Positions 39,513-51,655 of a stretch of 64,000 bases of DNA are shown piece after piece. The stretch's first letter is position 1. Every line of letters begins with the position of its first letter. The notes under the pieces are model-generated. The model ran no database searches, was not told where the DNA came from, and saw only the letters and a list, made by a program, of their open reading frames with translations. Source of the DNA: an uncultured Photobacterium sp. Its GTDB lineage: Bacteria > Pseudomonadota > Gammaproteobacteria > Enterobacterales > Vibrionaceae. A program made the translations under genes and the position numbers. The stretch covers positions 62,001-126,000 of the forward strand of contig NZ_CAMRAN010000003.1 of the NCBI RefSeq assembly GCF_947039875.1. The letters run 5' to 3'.

Positions 39513-40217
39513 ATGGCTAAACTGACTAAGCGCATGCGCGTTATCCGCGACAAAGTAGATGCTACTCGTGAATACGACATCACCGAGGCTGTTGCTCTTC
39601 TTAAAGAACTAGCTACTGCTAAATTCGTTGAAAGTGTTGACGTTGCTGTTAACCTTGGCATCGATGCACGTAAATCAGACCAAAACGTTCGTGGTGCAAC
39701 TGTACTACCTAACGGTACTGGCCGTGACATCCGTGTTGCTGTATTTACACAAGGCGCAAACGCTGAAGCTGCTAAAGAAGCTGGCGCTGAGCTTGTAGGT
39801 ATGGAAGATCTAGCTGCTCTTGTTAAGAAAGGCGAAATGAACTTTGACGTGGTTATCGCATCTCCTGATGCAATGCGCGTTGTAGGTCAACTTGGTACCA
39901 TTCTTGGTCCTCGTGGTCTTATGCCAAACCCTAAAGTTGGTACTGTAACTCCTAATGTTGCTGAAGCAGTTAAAAATGCTAAAGCTGGTCAGGTTCGTTA
40001 CCGTAACGACAAAAATGGTATCATTCACACTACTATCGGTAAGGTGAACTTTGATGCCGCTCAACTACAAGAGAACTTAGAAGCTCTTTTAGTTGCACTG
40101 AAGCGCGCTAAGCCGTCTTCAGCGAAAGGTACTTTCATTAAGAAAGTAAGCATCTCTACCACTATGGGTGCAGGTGTAGCGTTAGATCAGAATTCTCTGA
40201 AAGCTAGCGTAGCGTAA
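39513..40217 (+). CDS. rplA: 50S ribosomal protein L1
   Basis: L1-stalk protein and translational repressor of rplKA. 234 aa, [16 protein letters not shown] start, signature [17 protein letters not shown]. The Shine-Dalgarno GAGGG lies inside the rplK end, so the two are coupled. Confidence 0.98.
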   Translation: MAKLTKRMRVIRDKVDATREYDITEAVALLKELATAKFVESVDVAVNLGIDARKSDQNVRGATVLPNGTGRDIRVAVFTQGANAEAAKEAGAELVGMEDLAALVKKGEMNFDVVIASPDAMRVVGQLGTILGPRGLMPNPKVGTVTPNVAEAVKNAKAGQVRYRNDKNGIIHTTIGKVNFDAAQLQENLEALLVALKRAKPSSAKGTFIKKVSISTTMGAGVALDQNSLKASVA

Positions 40218-40223
40218 ACTAAT

Positions 40224-40252
40224 TTGCAGAAGCGATAAGTTAGTGTATAATT
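40224..40252 (+). promoter_or_regulatory. Promoter of rplJL-rpoBC
   Basis: TTTGCA (40224-40229), a 17-base spacer and TATAAT (40247-40252), immediately after rplA. Corresponds in position to the E. coli L10 promoter. Confidence 0.6.
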
Positions 40253-40468
40253 TGTCGTTTCCGAATTCGTGGCTGAGGTTGATTGTTTTCAATTAACCTC
40301 CGTCAAAGACCGTAGGTGTTTTTCGGAACTTAATTTACCTACGTAGACGGTGCCAGAACATGATTGATGTAAGTCTTTTTTGGATCTGCGCCGTAAAACT
40401 CTCCTGTCAACCGGCAGTGAGTGGTGTAAATACTGGGGTTACCCAGAAATTATCCAGGAGCAAATCCA
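40253..40468 (+). promoter_or_regulatory. rplJ mRNA leader, candidate L10(L12)4 autoregulatory site
   Basis: A 216-base untranslated leader rich in complementary segments (GAGGTTGATTG with CAATTAACCTC; CCGTAGGTG with ACCTACG), ending CCAGGAGCAAATCCA before rplJ. E. coli rplJ has a similarly long leader bound by the L10-L12 complex. Homology of the fold is inferred, not computed. Confidence 0.5.
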
Positions 40469-40963
40469 ATGGCATTAAATCTTCAAGACAAAAAAGCAAT
40501 TGTTGCTGAAGTCAACGAAGCTGCCAATGGTGCCCTGTCTGCAGTTGTTGCTGACTCTCGCGGTGTTAGTGTGTGTGCAATGACAACTCTACGTAAACAA
40601 GCTCGTGAAGCTGGTGTTTACCTAAGAGTTGTTCGTAACACATTAGCACGTCGTGCAGTTGAAGGTACTAACTTCGAATGTCTACAAGACGTTTTTGTTG
40701 GTCCTTCACTAATCGGCTTCTCTAATGAGCACCCAGGTGCTGCAGCGCGTCTTTTCAAAGACTTCGCTAAAGAGAATAAAAGCTTCGAGATCAAAGCTGC
40801 TGCATTCGAAGGCGCTATTGCCAACGCTGATGTACTAGCAACTCTACCAACTTACGACGAAGCTATCGCACGCCTAATGATGTGCATGAAAGAAGCGTCT
40901 GCTGGTAAACTTGTACGTACTATCGCGGCTGTACGTGATCAGAAAGAAGAAGCTGCAGCTTAA
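40469..40963 (+). CDS. rplJ: 50S ribosomal protein L10
   Basis: Stalk base protein, 164 aa, [26 protein letters not shown] start region; conserved [14 protein letters not shown]. Anchors L7/L12 dimers through its C-terminal helix. Strong RBS CCAGGAGC. Followed 59 bases later by rplL. Confidence 0.97.
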   Translation: MALNLQDKKAIVAEVNEAANGALSAVVADSRGVSVCAMTTLRKQAREAGVYLRVVRNTLARRAVEGTNFECLQDVFVGPSLIGFSNEHPGAAARLFKDFAKENKSFEIKAAAFEGAIANADVLATLPTYDEAIARLMMCMKEASAGKLVRTIAAVRDQKEEAAA

Positions 40964-41022
40964 TTGCCGCGTTTTATCTGATTACTATTTATACTTATTG
41001 TTGACTTTAAAAGAGAATTGTT

Positions 41023-41388
41023 ATGTCTATCACTAACGAGCAAATCCTAGACGCAGTTGCAGAAATGTCTGTAATGCAAGTTGTTGAGCTTATTGAAGCT
41101 ATGGAAGAAAAATTCGGTGTTTCTGCTGCTGCTGCAGTAGTTGCAGGCGGCGCAGCTGCAGACGCAGCTGAAGAGCAAACTGAATTTGACGTAATCCTAA
41201 CAGCTGCTGGCGCTAACAAAGTACAAGTTATCAAAGCTGTACGTGGCGCAACTGGTCTTGGCCTTAAAGAAGCTAAAGCTGTAGTTGACGGCGCTCCTGC
41301 TGCTGTTAAAGAAGGCGTAGATAAAGCTGAAGCTGAAGCTCTTAAAGCTCAATTAGAAGAAGCTGGTGCTTCTGTTGAAGTTAAATAA
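41023..41388 (+). CDS. rplL: 50S ribosomal protein L7/L12
   Basis: Flexible stalk protein, 121 aa. N-terminal dimerisation domain ([22 protein letters not shown]), an Ala/Gly-rich hinge (about 36-53) and a C-terminal factor-binding domain ([20 protein letters not shown]). Very strong codon bias. The alanine-rich minus-strand ORF of the track is its shadow. Confidence 0.98.
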   Translation: MSITNEQILDAVAEMSVMQVVELIEAMEEKFGVSAAAAVVAGGAAADAAEEQTEFDVILTAAGANKVQVIKAVRGATGLGLKEAKAVVDGAPAAVKEGVDKAEAEALKAQLEEAGASVEVK

Positions 41389-41422
41389 TTATTATTTGAT
41401 TTCATAGCCTTTTATGGCTATT

Positions 41423-41453
41423 GGCTGGTGGCAAAAATGCCACCGGCCTTTTT
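41423..41453 (+). terminator. rplL-rpoB attenuator
   Basis: GGCTGGTGGCA-AAAA-TGCCACCGGCC followed by TTTTT lies 34 bases after rplL. In E. coli a leaky terminator at this place lets only part of transcription enter rpoBC; the same arrangement is visible here. 165 bases remain before rpoB, with no ORF. Confidence 0.8.
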
Positions 41454-41618
41454 GCGCTATAGACCGGTGGTATTTTTACCTTGTTTTGTATCCACTGTCT
41501 GCGTAAAAAATATTCTAGTTTCATTAGAATATTCCTACTATAAAAAACAACGATTAGTCACTACCCCCGCATGTGATATGGGGTAGTTTGGATCACTTAT
41601 CAGCGATCTGAGGAACCT

Positions 41619-44600
41619 ATGGTTTACTCTTATACCGAGAAAAAGCGTATCCGTAAGGATTTTGGTAAGCGTCCACAAGTGTTGGATGCACCATACTTGC
41701 TATCGATCCAGCTTGATTCTTTCCAAAAATTTATCGAGCAGGATCCAGAAGGGCATTACGGTCTAGAAGCTGCCTTTCGCTCTGTTTTTCCTATCCAGAG
41801 CTATAATGGCAATTCCGAGCTGCAATACGTTAGCTATCGTCTCGGTGAGCCGGTCTTCGATGTCAAAGAATGTCAAATTCGTGGCGTAACTTATTCTGCT
41901 CCACTACGCGTGAAGCTACGTCTGGTCATGTATGATCGAGATGCGCCGGCTGGCACCGTAAAAGACATTAAAGAACAAGAAGTTTACATGGGCGAAATTC
42001 CGCTCATGACAGATAACGGTACATTCGTTATTAACGGTACCGAGAGGGTTATCGTATCTCAGCTGCACCGTAGTCCTGGTGTATTCTTTGACAGCGATAA
42101 GGGTAAAACCCACTCCTCAGGTAAAGTGTTATATAACGCTCGTGTTATCCCTTACCGTGGTTCATGGTTGGATTTCGAGTTTGATCCTAAGGATAATCTT
42201 TTCGTACGTATCGACCGTCGTCGTAAATTACCTGCGTCTATTATCCTTCGCGCACTTAACTACACAACTGAACAGATTCTTGACATGTTCTTCGATAAGA
42301 TTAATTTCGAAGTACGCGGTAAGTCTCTAGTTATGGAGTTAGTACCTGAGCGTCTACGTGGCGAAACTGCAAGCTTTGATATCGAAGCGAACGGTACTGT
42401 TTACGTAGAGCAAGGTCGTCGTATCACTGCTCGTCATATTCGTCAATTGGCGAAAGATGGCATTGATAGTATCGAAGTACCTGTTGAATATATCGTTGGC
42501 AAAATCGCTGCACGTGATTACATCAACGAAGAAACTGGCGAACTGATTGTTACGGCTAACCAAGAATTAAGCTTGGAAGCATTAGCACTTCTATCTCAGG
42601 CGAGTCATAAGTCTATTGAAGTTCTGTTTACGAACGATTTAGACCATGGTCCGTACATGTCAGAAACACTACGTGTTGATAACAGTACTGATCGTCTAAG
42701 TGCATTGGTAGAAATCTACCGTATGATGCGCCCTGGCGAGCCGCCAACACGTGAAGCAGCTGATCAATTATTTGAAAGCTTGTTCTTCTCTGAAGATCGT
42801 TACGATCTTTCTGCTGTTGGTCGTATGAAGTTCAACAGTTCTCTTCTTCGTGAAGAAATAACTGGTCCTGGTATCCTTAGCAACGACGACATCATTGAAG
42901 TGATGAAGAAGTTGATCGATATCCGTAACGGCAAAGGCGAGGTTGATGATATCGACCACCTTGGTAACCGTCGTATTCGCTCTGTGGGCGAAATGGCTGA
43001 AAACCAATTCCGTGTAGGTCTAGTTCGTGTTGAGCGTGCTGTTAAAGAGCGTCTAAGTTTAGGCGATCTTGATGCAATCATGCCTCAAGACTTAATCAAC
43101 GCGAAGCCTATTTCTGCGGCAGTGAAAGAGTTCTTTGGCTCTTCTCAATTGTCACAGTTTATGGACCAGAACAACCCGTTGTCAGAAGTTACTCACAAAC
43201 GTCGTATCTCGGCGCTTGGTCCAGGTGGTCTGACTCGTGAACGTGCTGGTTTTGAGGTTCGAGACGTACACGCGACTCACTACGGTCGTCTATGTCCTAT
43301 CGAAACTCCTGAAGGTCCAAACATCGGTCTAATCAACTCGCTATCTGTATTTGCGCGTTGTAACTCTTACGGTTTCTTGGAAACACCTTACCGTAAAGTT
43401 GTAGATGGAAAAGTTTCGGATCACATCGAATACCTATCAGCAATTGAAGAAGGTCTATACGTTATTGCACAGGCAAATGCTGCGCTTAACGAAGATGGTT
43501 CTTTTACTGATGAATTAATTACTGCTCGTCAGAAAGGCGATTCAGGTTTGCACCCACGCGACCATGTTCAATATATGGACGTTGCAACTAACCAAGTTGT
43601 ATCTGTGGCGGCATCTCTAATCCCGTTCCTAGAACACGATGATGCTAACCGTGCCCTTATGGGTGCGAACATGCAACGTCAGGCAGTTCCTACTATTCGT
43701 GCTGATAAGCCGTTAGTGGGTACTGGTATTGAGCGTCAGATCGGTGTTGACTCTGGTGTAACTGCTGTTGCTAAACGTGGCGGCCAAGTTCAGTCTGTAG
43801 ATGCTTCTCGTATCGTTATCAAAGTTAACGAAGACGAATTGATTCCTGGCGAAGCCGGTATCGATATCTACAACTTAACTAAGTACACCCGTTCTAACCA
43901 GAACACATGTATTAACCAGCGTCCAACTGTACTGCCTGGCGAGCCAGTAGCACGTGGTGATGTTCTTGCTGATGGTCCTTCAACAGACCTTGGTGAGCTA
44001 GCGCTTGGTCAAAACATGCGTATCGCGTTCATGCCTTGGAACGGTTACAACTTCGAAGACTCCATCTTAGTTTCTGAGCGTGTAGTTCAGGAAGATCGTT
44101 TCACCACAATCCACATTCAAGAGCTTTCTTGTGTGGCGCGTGATACGAAGTTGGGTTCTGAGGAAATCACTGCCGATATCCCTAACGTGGGTGAAGCAGC
44201 GCTTTCTAAGTTGGACGAATCAGGTATCGTTTACATCGGTGCAGAAGTGAAGGGTGGCGACATCCTAGTTGGTAAAGTAACCCCTAAAGGTGAAACGCAA
44301 CTGACGCCTGAAGAGAAGCTTCTACGAGCTATCTTTGGTGAGAAAGCTTCTGACGTTAAAGATTCATCTCTACGTGTTCCTGGTAGTGTTACTGGTACGA
44401 TCATTGACGTACAAGTATTTACTCGCGATGGCGTTGAGAAAGACAAGCGTGCTCTTGAAATTGAAGAGATGCAGCTGAAAGAAGCGAAGAAAGATATTAC
44501 AGAAGAATTCCAGATCCTTGAGGGTGGTCTTCTTGCTCGTGTACGTACGCTTCTACTATCTGCAGGTTACGGCGAAGATAAGATTTCTTCAATGAACCGC

Positions 44601-45644
44601 GATACATTGTTTGCACAAACGCTTGACGATGAAGCTTTACAAAACCAATTGGAACAGCTTGCAGAACAGTATGATGAACTGAAAGCTGAGTTCGATAAGA
44701 AGTTTGAAACTAAACGTCGTAAAATCACTCAGGGTGATGATCTAGCACCTGGCGTACTTAAGATTGTTAAAGTATACCTAGCTGTTCGTCGTCGCATCCA
44801 ACCTGGTGATAAGATGGCAGGTCGTCACGGTAACAAGGGTGTAATCTCTAAGATCAACCCTGTTGAAGACATGCCATACGATGAAAAAGGTCAGACTGTT
44901 GATATCGTACTAAACCCATTGGGTGTACCGTCACGTATGAACATCGGTCAGATCCTCGAGACTCACTTAGGTCTTGCGGCGAAAGGTATCGGTGACAAGC
45001 TTAACGATATGCTGAAAGAACAGCAGGAGTTACATAAGTTCCGTAACTTCCTACAACGTGTTTACAATCTTGGTGATACTCGCCAGAAAGTCGACATTGC
45101 TGAACTATCAGACGACGAAGTACGTACTTTGGTACAAAACCTTCGTAAAGGTCTACCAATTGCAACGCCTGTATTTGATGGTTGTCCAGAATCATCTATC
45201 AAAGAGCTGTTACAACTTGGTGATCTTCCAACGTCTGGCCAGCTGAAGTTGTTTGATGGCCGTACTGGTGATGCATTTGAGCGTCCTGTAACTGTTGGTT
45301 ACATGTACATGCTTAAACTGAACCACTTGGTTGATGACAAGATGCACGCCCGTTCTACCGGTTCTTATAGCCTTGTTACTCAGCAGCCGCTGGGTGGTAA
45401 AGCTCAGTTCGGTGGTCAGCGTTTCGGTGAGATGGAAGTATGGGCGCTTGAAGCATATGGCGCAGCGTACACCCTTCAAGAAATGCTAACCGTTAAGTCA
45501 GATGACGTTAACGGCCGTACGAAGATGTATAAAAACATCGTTGACGGTGATCATCGTATGGAACCTGGTATGCCGGAATCATTCAACGTATTGTTGAAAG
45601 AAATCCGCTCGTTGGGTATCAACATCGAGCTGGAAGACGAATAA
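41619..45644 (+). CDS. rpoB: DNA-directed RNA polymerase subunit beta
   Basis: Beta subunit, 1341 aa (1342 in E. coli). [20 protein letters not shown] start behind CTGAGGAACCT. The rifampicin-binding cluster reads [20 protein letters not shown] then RISALGPGG, wild-type at the usual resistance positions. C-terminus [20 protein letters not shown]. Followed by rpoC after a 101-bp spacer containing a perfect hairpin. Confidence 0.98.
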   Translation: MVYSYTEKKRIRKDFGKRPQVLDAPYLLSIQLDSFQKFIEQDPEGHYGLEAAFRSVFPIQSYNGNSELQYVSYRLGEPVFDVKECQIRGVTYSAPLRVKLRLVMYDRDAPAGTVKDIKEQEVYMGEIPLMTDNGTFVINGTERVIVSQLHRSPGVFFDSDKGKTHSSGKVLYNARVIPYRGSWLDFEFDPKDNLFVRIDRRRKLPASIILRALNYTTEQILDMFFDKINFEVRGKSLVMELVPERLRGETASFDIEANGTVYVEQGRRITARHIRQLAKDGIDSIEVPVEYIVGKIAARDYINEETGELIVTANQELSLEALALLSQASHKSIEVLFTNDLDHGPYMSETLRVDNSTDRLSALVEIYRMMRPGEPPTREAADQLFESLFFSEDRYDLSAVGRMKFNSSLLREEITGPGILSNDDIIEVMKKLIDIRNGKGEVDDIDHLGNRRIRSVGEMAENQFRVGLVRVERAVKERLSLGDLDAIMPQDLINAKPISAAVKEFFGSSQLSQFMDQNNPLSEVTHKRRISALGPGGLTRERAGFEVRDVHATHYGRLCPIETPEGPNIGLINSLSVFARCNSYGFLETPYRKVVDGKVSDHIEYLSAIEEGLYVIAQANAALNEDGSFTDELITARQKGDSGLHPRDHVQYMDVATNQVVSVAASLIPFLEHDDANRALMGANMQRQAVPTIRADKPLVGTGIERQIGVDSGVTAVAKRGGQVQSVDASRIVIKVNEDELIPGEAGIDIYNLTKYTRSNQNTCINQRPTVLPGEPVARGDVLADGPSTDLGELALGQNMRIAFMPWNGYNFEDSILVSERVVQEDRFTTIHIQELSCVARDTKLGSEEITADIPNVGEAALSKLDESGIVYIGAEVKGGDILVGKVTPKGETQLTPEEKLLRAIFGEKASDVKDSSLRVPGSVTGTIIDVQVFTRDGVEKDKRALEIEEMQLKEAKKDITEEFQILEGGLLARVRTLLLSAGYGEDKISSMNRDTLFAQTLDDEALQNQLEQLAEQYDELKAEFDKKFETKRRKITQGDDLAPGVLKIVKVYLAVRRRIQPGDKMAGRHGNKGVISKINPVEDMPYDEKGQTVDIVLNPLGVPSRMNIGQILETHLGLAAKGIGDKLNDMLKEQQELHKFRNFLQRVYNLGDTRQKVDIAELSDDEVRTLVQNLRKGLPIATPVFDGCPESSIKELLQLGDLPTSGQLKLFDGRTGDAFERPVTVGYMYMLKLNHLVDDKMHARSTGSYSLVTQQPLGGKAQFGGQRFGEMEVWALEAYGAAYTLQEMLTVKSDDVNGRTKMYKNIVDGDHRMEPGMPESFNVLLKEIRSLGINIELEDE

Positions 45645-45691
45645 GACTGGGTTAGTCACCTATACTTATTAGTTACTCCGGTATAAATATG

Positions 45692-45716
45692 AAGGCGCCA
45701 GTAGTCCTGGCGCCTT
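45692..45716 (+). other. Perfect hairpin in the rpoB-rpoC spacer
   Basis: AAGGCGCCAG-TAGTC-CTGGCGCCTT is a 10-bp perfect, GC-rich stem with a 5-base loop, ending 29 bases before the rpoC GTG. Only TATGG follows, so no T-tract. The ORF track treats it as coding (false N-terminal extension of RpoC). Confidence 0.8.
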
Positions 45717-45745
45717 TATGGGTCAACTCCTCACAGGAGCCGAAT

Positions 45746-48700
45746 GTGAAAGACTTACTTAAGTTTCTGAAAGCACAACATAAGACCGAAGAATTTGATG
45801 CTATCAAAATCGGTCTAGCTTCACCTGACATGATTCGTTCATGGTCTTTTGGTGAAGTTAAAAAGCCAGAAACAATCAACTATCGTACCTTCAAGCCTGA
45901 GCGTGACGGTCTTTTCTGTGCACGTATCTTTGGCCCGGTAAAAGACTACGAGTGTCTTTGTGGCAAGTACAAGCGCTTGAAGCACCGTGGTGTGATTTGT
46001 GAAAAATGTGGTGTTGAAGTTACTCAGACTAAAGTACGCCGTGAGCGTATGGGTCACATTGAGCTTGCTTCACCTGTTGCCCACATCTGGTTCTTAAAGT
46101 CACTACCATCTCGTATCGGTTTGTTAATGGACATGCCTCTACGTGATATCGAACGTGTACTTTACTTTGAATCATACGTAGTTATCGAACCTGGTATGAC
46201 CAACCTTGAGCGTAGCCAGCTGCTTTCTGAAGAGCAGTACTTGGATGCACTTGAAGAGTGGGGCGACGAGTTCGACGCGAAGATGGGCGCAGAAGCGGTT
46301 AAAGCACTTTTAGGCAATATGGACCTAAATGCTGAAATCGAAAATATGCGTGAAGAGCTAGAAGAAACTAACTCTGAAACTAAACGTAAGAAATTAACCA
46401 AGCGTCTTAAATTGGTTGAAGCATTCCTACAGTCTGGAAACAACCCTGAGTGGATGATCCTGTCTGTACTGCCAGTATTACCGCCGGATCTTCGTCCGTT
46501 GGTACCACTAGACGGCGGCCGTTTCGCGACTTCAGATCTTAACGATCTTTACCGTCGTGTAATCAACCGTAACAACCGTCTGAAGCGTCTACTTGACCTG
46601 GCTGCTCCTGATATCATCGTACGTAACGAAAAGCGTATGTTGCAGGAATCTGTTGATGCATTACTAGATAACGGTCGTCGTGGCCGCGCTATCACAGGCT
46701 CTAACAAGCGTCCTCTAAAATCTTTGGCTGACATGATCAAAGGTAAGCAAGGTCGTTTCCGTCAGAACTTGCTAGGTAAGCGTGTTGACTACTCTGGTCG
46801 TTCTGTTATCACCGTAGGTCCATACTTACGTTTGCATCAGTGTGGTCTTCCTAAGAAGATGGCACTTGAGCTATTTAAGCCATTCATCTATGGCAAGCTA
46901 GAAGCACGTGGTCTTGCGACTACTATCAAAGCTGCTAAGAAGATGGTTGAGCGCGAAGAAGCGATCGTTTGGGATATCCTAGACGAAGTTATTCGTGAGC
47001 ACCCAGTAATGCTTAACCGTGCACCAACATTGCACCGTCTAGGTATTCAGGCATTTGAACCAACACTAATCGAAGGTAAAGCGATTCAGCTTCACCCACT
47101 AGTTTGTGCGGCATACAACGCCGACTTCGATGGTGACCAGATGGCGGTTCACTTGCCATTGACTCTTGAAGCACAGCTTGAAGCACGTGCTCTAATGATG
47201 TCTACCAACAACATCCTTTCACCAGCATCTGGTGATCCGATCATCGTACCTTCTCAGGACGTTGTATTGGGTCTTTACTACATGACGCGTGATCGTATCA
47301 ACGCGAAAGGTGAAGGCATGTACCTTGCTGGACCAGCAGAAGCTGAGAAAGCATACCGTACTAAGACGGCAGAGCTTCACGCTCGCGTTAAAGTGCGTAT
47401 CACTGAATTTGTGAAAGATGAGCAGGGTAACTTTGTCGAGAATACTGGCTTAGTTGATACTACTGTTGGTCGTGCAATGCTATGGCCTATCGTTCCTAAA
47501 GGTTTGCCATTTAGTCTTGTTAACACTGAAGCACTTGGTAAGAAGCAAATTTCTAAGCTTCTTAACACTTGTTACCGTAAGTTGGGCATGAAAGATACTG
47601 TTATCTTTGCTGACCAAATTATGTACACAGGTTTTGCTTACGCGGCACTTTCAGGTGTGTCTGTTGGTATCGACGATATGGTTGTACCTGCGGCTAAGTA
47701 CACTAAAATCGCTGAAGCTGAAGCAGAAGTTGCAGAAATTCAAGAGCAGTTCCAGTCAGGTCTTGTGACTGCTGGTGAACGTTACAACAAAGTTATCGAT
47801 ATCTGGGCTACAGCCAACGAACAAGTTGCTAAAGCGATGATGGATAACTTGTCTTTTGATACCGTTATTAACCGTGACGGCGTTGAAGAACAACAGAAAT
47901 CGTTCAACAGCGTATACATGATGGCCGATTCTGGTGCGCGTGGTTCTGCTGCACAGATTCGTCAGTTAGCGGGTATGCGTGGTCTGATGGCTAAGCCGGA
48001 TGGCTCAATCATCGAAACGCCGATCACTGCGAACTTCCGTGAAGGTCTAAACGTACTCCAGTACTTTATCTCTACACACGGTGCTCGTAAGGGTCTTGCG
48101 GATACCGCACTTAAGACTGCGAACTCAGGTTACCTAACGCGTCGTCTAGTAGACGTTGCACAAGACGTGGTAATCACAGCAGATGACTGTGGTACTCACG
48201 CTGGTATCACCATGATGCCTCTTATCGAGGGTGGTGATGTTAAGGAACAACTAGGTGATCGTGTTCTTGGCCGTGTTGTTGCTGAAGATGTCTTTATTCC
48301 TGGTACAGAAGAAGTTCTAGCACCACGTAACACACTTCTTGATGAGAAGTGGTGTGAGATTCTAGAAGCAAACTCTGTTGACCAAGTTAAAGTACGTTCT
48401 GTTGTAACGTGTGAAAACGACTTCGGTTGTTGTAAGTTCTGTTACGGTCGTGACCTTGCTCGTGGTCACCTGATCAACTCAGGTGAAGCAGTAGGTGTTG
48501 TTGCTGCGCAGTCTATCGGTGAACCAGGTACACAGCTAACAATGCGTACGTTCCACATCGGTGGTGCGGCATCAGCAGCAGCTGCAGATAATAAGATCGT
48601 AGTGAAAACTACCGGTTCTATGAAACTGCACAATGCGAAGTTCGTAACTAACAACGCTGGTAAGCTTGTAATTACTTCTCGTGCATCTGAGCTAAGCATC

Positions 48701-49963
48701 ATTGATAAGCTTGGTCGTACGAAAGAGAACTACAAACTGTCTTACGGTACGTTGCTAACTAAAGGTGATGGCGCCGAGGTTGTTGCTGGTGAAACAGTAG
48801 CAAACTGGGAAGCTCACACCATGCCAATCATCACTGAAGTGGCTGGTCGCATCCAGTTCGTTGATATGATTGATGGCGTAACAGTTTCTCGTCAAACAGA
48901 TGATCTAACAGGTCTATCTTCAAGCGAAGTAACTGATGCAGCAGCACGCCCAGCTGCAGGTAAAGATATGCGTCCAGCTATCAAACTTGTTGATGTAGAT
49001 GGTAACGATGTAATGATCCCTGGTACTGATATGCCAGCTCAATACTTCCTACCTGGTAAGGCGATTGTTCAGCTTGACGATGGCGCTATGGTTGGCATCG
49101 GTGATACGTTATCACGTATTCCGCAAAAATCTGGCGGTAACAAGGATATCACGGGTGGTCTACCACGCGTTGCTGACTTGTTTGAAGCTCGTAAGCCTAA
49201 AGAACCAGCTATCTTGGCAGAAATTACCGGTGCTGTATCATTCGGTAAAGAAACTAAAGGTAAGCGTCGCTTGATCATCACTCCAAGTGAAGGTCAACCG
49301 TACGAAGAGATGATCCTGAAGCATCGCCAACTTAACGTTTTCGAAGGTGAAAAAGTTGAGAAGGGTGACGTAATTGCCGATGGTCCAGAAACTCCGCACG
49401 ATATTCTACGTCTACGTGGTGTTCACGCAGTAGCAGAATACATCGTTAACGAAGTTCAGGAAGTTTACCGTCTACAAGGCGTTAAGATTAATGATAAGCA
49501 CATTGAGACTATCATTCGTCAAATGCTACGTAAGGTAACTATCACTGTTGCTGGTGACTCTGATTTCCTAGAAGGCGAGCAAGTTGAATTCTCTCGCGTA
49601 ACGATTGCTAACCGTCAGCTAGAAGCTGAAGGTAAGACACTAGTAAGCTTCTCTCGTGACTTACTTGGTATCACTAAAGCATCGCTTGCGACTGAGTCAT
49701 TCATCTCAGCAGCATCGTTCCAGGAAACTACGCGCGTACTAACAGAAGCAGCTGTTTCTGGTAAGCGTGATGAGCTTCGTGGTCTGAAAGAAAACGTAAT
49801 CGTGGGTCGTTTGATCCCTGCGGGTACTGGTTTCTCTTACCACCAACGTCGTCAGAATCAACGTAATGTTGAACTGGAGCCAGTAGCACCACAAGTTGAT
49901 GCAGAGCAAGCCTCTCAAGACTTAGCGGCACTATTGAATGCAGGTCTTAACGACGAGAATTAA
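45746..49963 (+). CDS. rpoC: DNA-directed RNA polymerase subunit beta prime
   Basis: Catalytic beta' subunit, 1405 aa. The GTG at 45746 (behind ACAGGAGCCGAAT) gives (M)[19 protein letters not shown], collinear with E. coli; the ORF-track start at 45689 is rejected. N-terminal zinc site CLCGKYKR...CEKCG, catalytic NADFDGD, trigger-loop region [11 protein letters not shown], second zinc site [14 protein letters not shown]. Last gene of the rplJL-rpoBC operon, followed by a strong terminator. Confidence 0.98.
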   Translation: MKDLLKFLKAQHKTEEFDAIKIGLASPDMIRSWSFGEVKKPETINYRTFKPERDGLFCARIFGPVKDYECLCGKYKRLKHRGVICEKCGVEVTQTKVRRERMGHIELASPVAHIWFLKSLPSRIGLLMDMPLRDIERVLYFESYVVIEPGMTNLERSQLLSEEQYLDALEEWGDEFDAKMGAEAVKALLGNMDLNAEIENMREELEETNSETKRKKLTKRLKLVEAFLQSGNNPEWMILSVLPVLPPDLRPLVPLDGGRFATSDLNDLYRRVINRNNRLKRLLDLAAPDIIVRNEKRMLQESVDALLDNGRRGRAITGSNKRPLKSLADMIKGKQGRFRQNLLGKRVDYSGRSVITVGPYLRLHQCGLPKKMALELFKPFIYGKLEARGLATTIKAAKKMVEREEAIVWDILDEVIREHPVMLNRAPTLHRLGIQAFEPTLIEGKAIQLHPLVCAAYNADFDGDQMAVHLPLTLEAQLEARALMMSTNNILSPASGDPIIVPSQDVVLGLYYMTRDRINAKGEGMYLAGPAEAEKAYRTKTAELHARVKVRITEFVKDEQGNFVENTGLVDTTVGRAMLWPIVPKGLPFSLVNTEALGKKQISKLLNTCYRKLGMKDTVIFADQIMYTGFAYAALSGVSVGIDDMVVPAAKYTKIAEAEAEVAEIQEQFQSGLVTAGERYNKVIDIWATANEQVAKAMMDNLSFDTVINRDGVEEQQKSFNSVYMMADSGARGSAAQIRQLAGMRGLMAKPDGSIIETPITANFREGLNVLQYFISTHGARKGLADTALKTANSGYLTRRLVDVAQDVVITADDCGTHAGITMMPLIEGGDVKEQLGDRVLGRVVAEDVFIPGTEEVLAPRNTLLDEKWCEILEANSVDQVKVRSVVTCENDFGCCKFCYGRDLARGHLINSGEAVGVVAAQSIGEPGTQLTMRTFHIGGAASAAAADNKIVVKTTGSMKLHNAKFVTNNAGKLVITSRASELSIIDKLGRTKENYKLSYGTLLTKGDGAEVVAGETVANWEAHTMPIITEVAGRIQFVDMIDGVTVSRQTDDLTGLSSSEVTDAAARPAAGKDMRPAIKLVDVDGNDVMIPGTDMPAQYFLPGKAIVQLDDGAMVGIGDTLSRIPQKSGGNKDITGGLPRVADLFEARKPKEPAILAEITGAVSFGKETKGKRRLIITPSEGQPYEEMILKHRQLNVFEGEKVEKGDVIADGPETPHDILRLRGVHAVAEYIVNEVQEVYRLQGVKINDKHIETIIRQMLRKVTITVAGDSDFLEGEQVEFSRVTIANRQLEAEGKTLVSFSRDLLGITKASLATESFISAASFQETTRVLTEAAVSGKRDELRGLKENVIVGRLIPAGTGFSYHQRRQNQRNVELEPVAPQVDAEQASQDLAALLNAGLNDEN

Positions 49964-49983
49964 TTCTTATCGTGACTGACTAT

Positions 49984-50012
49984 AAAAGGCATCCTTCGGG
50001 GTGCCTTTTTTA
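49984..50012 (+). terminator. rpoC terminator
   Basis: AAAAGGCATCC-TTCG-GGGTGCCTTTTTT: a stable stem with a UUCG tetraloop and a T-run, 20 bases after the rpoC stop. Confidence 0.92.
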
Positions 50013-50165
50013 TTGGCTGCGATTTAAGGTTTAGTCTGGGGTGAGTCAGAAAGTAGGGCAAAGGATCGTTGAAGTACGATGTGGTAGATTTTATTAAACA
50101 TGAGAAATAGATGGCAGTAAGGTCACTGCCACAATAATGAGTGATATTGCTATCGGTGCTGGTGG

Positions 50166-50645
50166 TTAAGCACCAGGAGGACAAGCAAGGCTATCACTGA
50201 TTAATTCAATTAACTTATCTTCTAGCGCAAAGCGAGATTCCATTAATTCACCAACTTGTGATAAATCATCATCAAGGGCGTTTAATGGATTATTATCATT
50301 GATAGCGCCATAGCGATCATTAAAGTTTAATAATGGTTCGGTGGTTAAGGTAATTTTTGCGTAGAGGGCAGACATTTCTTCTGTTGGTGAAAAGCCTGTT
50401 TGATGCCAGCGTGCCATTACGTTATCGTAAATCTTGAAGTGACCCGCTGAAATATAATCAACGAGATCTTCACTAAATAAACATAATTTGGACGCGGTAG
50501 GTAGATGACGATTATCGTCATTGGGAGTGATACCAATTAGCTTACAGTAATCGATCAGTAGTTGTTGACGCATCATTAGCCATTGATCAATAACATCGTT
50601 ATGGCCGCCCCATTCTTTTTTAACTTGTTCAAATTTACTAAGCAT
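50166..50645 (-). CDS. rsd: Regulator of sigma D (Rsd)
   Basis: Binds the housekeeping sigma70 factor and favours stationary-phase sigma use. ATG 50645 with GAGGA 7 bases upstream is preferred to 50777, because the protein then begins MLSKFEQVKKEWGGHNDVID, as the family does; 159 aa against 158 in E. coli. Conserved DYISAGHFKIYD and LMESRFALEDKLIEL. Convergent with rpoC and divergent from nudC, as in E. coli. Confidence 0.93.
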   Translation of the reverse strand: MLSKFEQVKKEWGGHNDVIDQWLMMRQQLLIDYCKLIGITPNDDNRHLPTASKLCLFSEDLVDYISAGHFKIYDNVMARWHQTGFSPTEEMSALYAKITLTTEPLLNFNDRYGAINDNNPLNALDDDLSQVGELMESRFALEDKLIELISDSLACPPGA

Positions 50646-50794
50646 GAGCACATCCTCATGATCTATCAGCATCTTAATGTCGATGCTTATGCGATCTGGC
50701 TCTTGATATAAGAGATATGGTTTCGGATAAATATTCCGTTTCAAGATTAGATTGCCAGTAAATTTATGCTTCTGCAAGGATGAAAGTAATAAAA

Positions 50795-51571
50795 ATGTTA
50801 AAAAATGAGAATATTGCTTATTGGTGTGTGATTAGAAATGGCAAGTTATTGTTACAAAACGGCTGTTTGCCTTTATGTTCAAGTGAGCAGCTTGTTTGTA
50901 GCACCGTAGCTAAACGTATTGTGGGGTATTTTAATACAATACCTGTGTATTGGTTAGTTGAAGAAAGTGGCTTTGATGAGGATGATTTCTTTAATTTAAG
51001 ATGCTTACTGGCGGGTGATAGTACGTTATTTGCTTTGGCGGGAAGAGCGATACAATTAGCGTATATGCAGCACAGTCAGCGTTTTTGTTGTCATTGTGGG
51101 CACAAGTTGCAATTAGACGCCAACGTACTTGCAATGCAGTGCTCAAGTTGTAATAGCGTGCATTATCCTCGAGTGTCACCTTGTATCATTGTCGCTGTAC
51201 GCAAAGGTAACCAATTATTATTAGCTCAGCATCCTCGTCATAAAACCGGTATGTATACTGTGATTGCGGGATTTATTGAACCGGGTGAAACGGCAGAACA
51301 ATGTGTTGCTCGTGAAGTACTAGAAGAAACAGGGATAATGGTTAACAATATTCGTTATTTTGATAGTCAGCCGTGGGCATTTCCATCCAATTTGATGTTG
51401 GGGTTTATTGCAGATTATGCTGGTGGCGAGATCAAACCTGATTATGAAGAATTAACCGATGCCATATGGGCAACCGCAGATCAATTACCTGAAATAGCCC
51501 CGTTGGGAACCATTGCACGACGACTTATTGATACTGCTTTGATGATTAATGATGGAAACGATACGCATTAA
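50795..51571 (+). CDS. nudC: NAD-capped RNA hydrolase / NADH pyrophosphatase NudC
   Basis: Removes NAD caps from RNA 5' ends and hydrolyses NADH. Zinc-ribbon CCHCGH...CSSC (about 95-118), Nudix box with GETAEQCVAREVLEETGI, and the NudC-specific motif SQPWAFPSNLM. The start is ambiguous: AAGGA directly abuts ATG 50780 (too close) and is 14 bases from ATG 50795; the latter gives 258 aa, equal to the family length. Divergent from rsd. Confidence 0.92.
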   Translation: MLKNENIAYWCVIRNGKLLLQNGCLPLCSSEQLVCSTVAKRIVGYFNTIPVYWLVEESGFDEDDFFNLRCLLAGDSTLFALAGRAIQLAYMQHSQRFCCHCGHKLQLDANVLAMQCSSCNSVHYPRVSPCIIVAVRKGNQLLLAQHPRHKTGMYTVIAGFIEPGETAEQCVAREVLEETGIMVNNIRYFDSQPWAFPSNLMLGFIADYAGGEIKPDYEELTDAIWATADQLPEIAPLGTIARRLIDTALMINDGNDTH

Positions 51572-51655
51572 TCAAAGCGGGATAAATAATTGCACTCGGT
51601 TGTTAAGATTAATGAGTGCTACAATATGACCCAGAATTAACCCGTGGAGTCTCAA

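Noticed and set aside
41007-41234. Minus-strand ORF opposite rplL
   Set aside because: Composition artefact of the alanine-rich L7/L12 codons.
45689-45745. ORF-track N-terminal extension of RpoC ([11 protein letters not shown]...)
   Set aside because: The extension covers a perfect hairpin and the Shine-Dalgarno sequence; the GTG at 45746 matches the known RpoC start.
50646-50777. 44-residue extension of Rsd
   Set aside because: Homologues begin at the internal ATG 50645, which has GAGGA at correct spacing; the extra residues are the upstream region.
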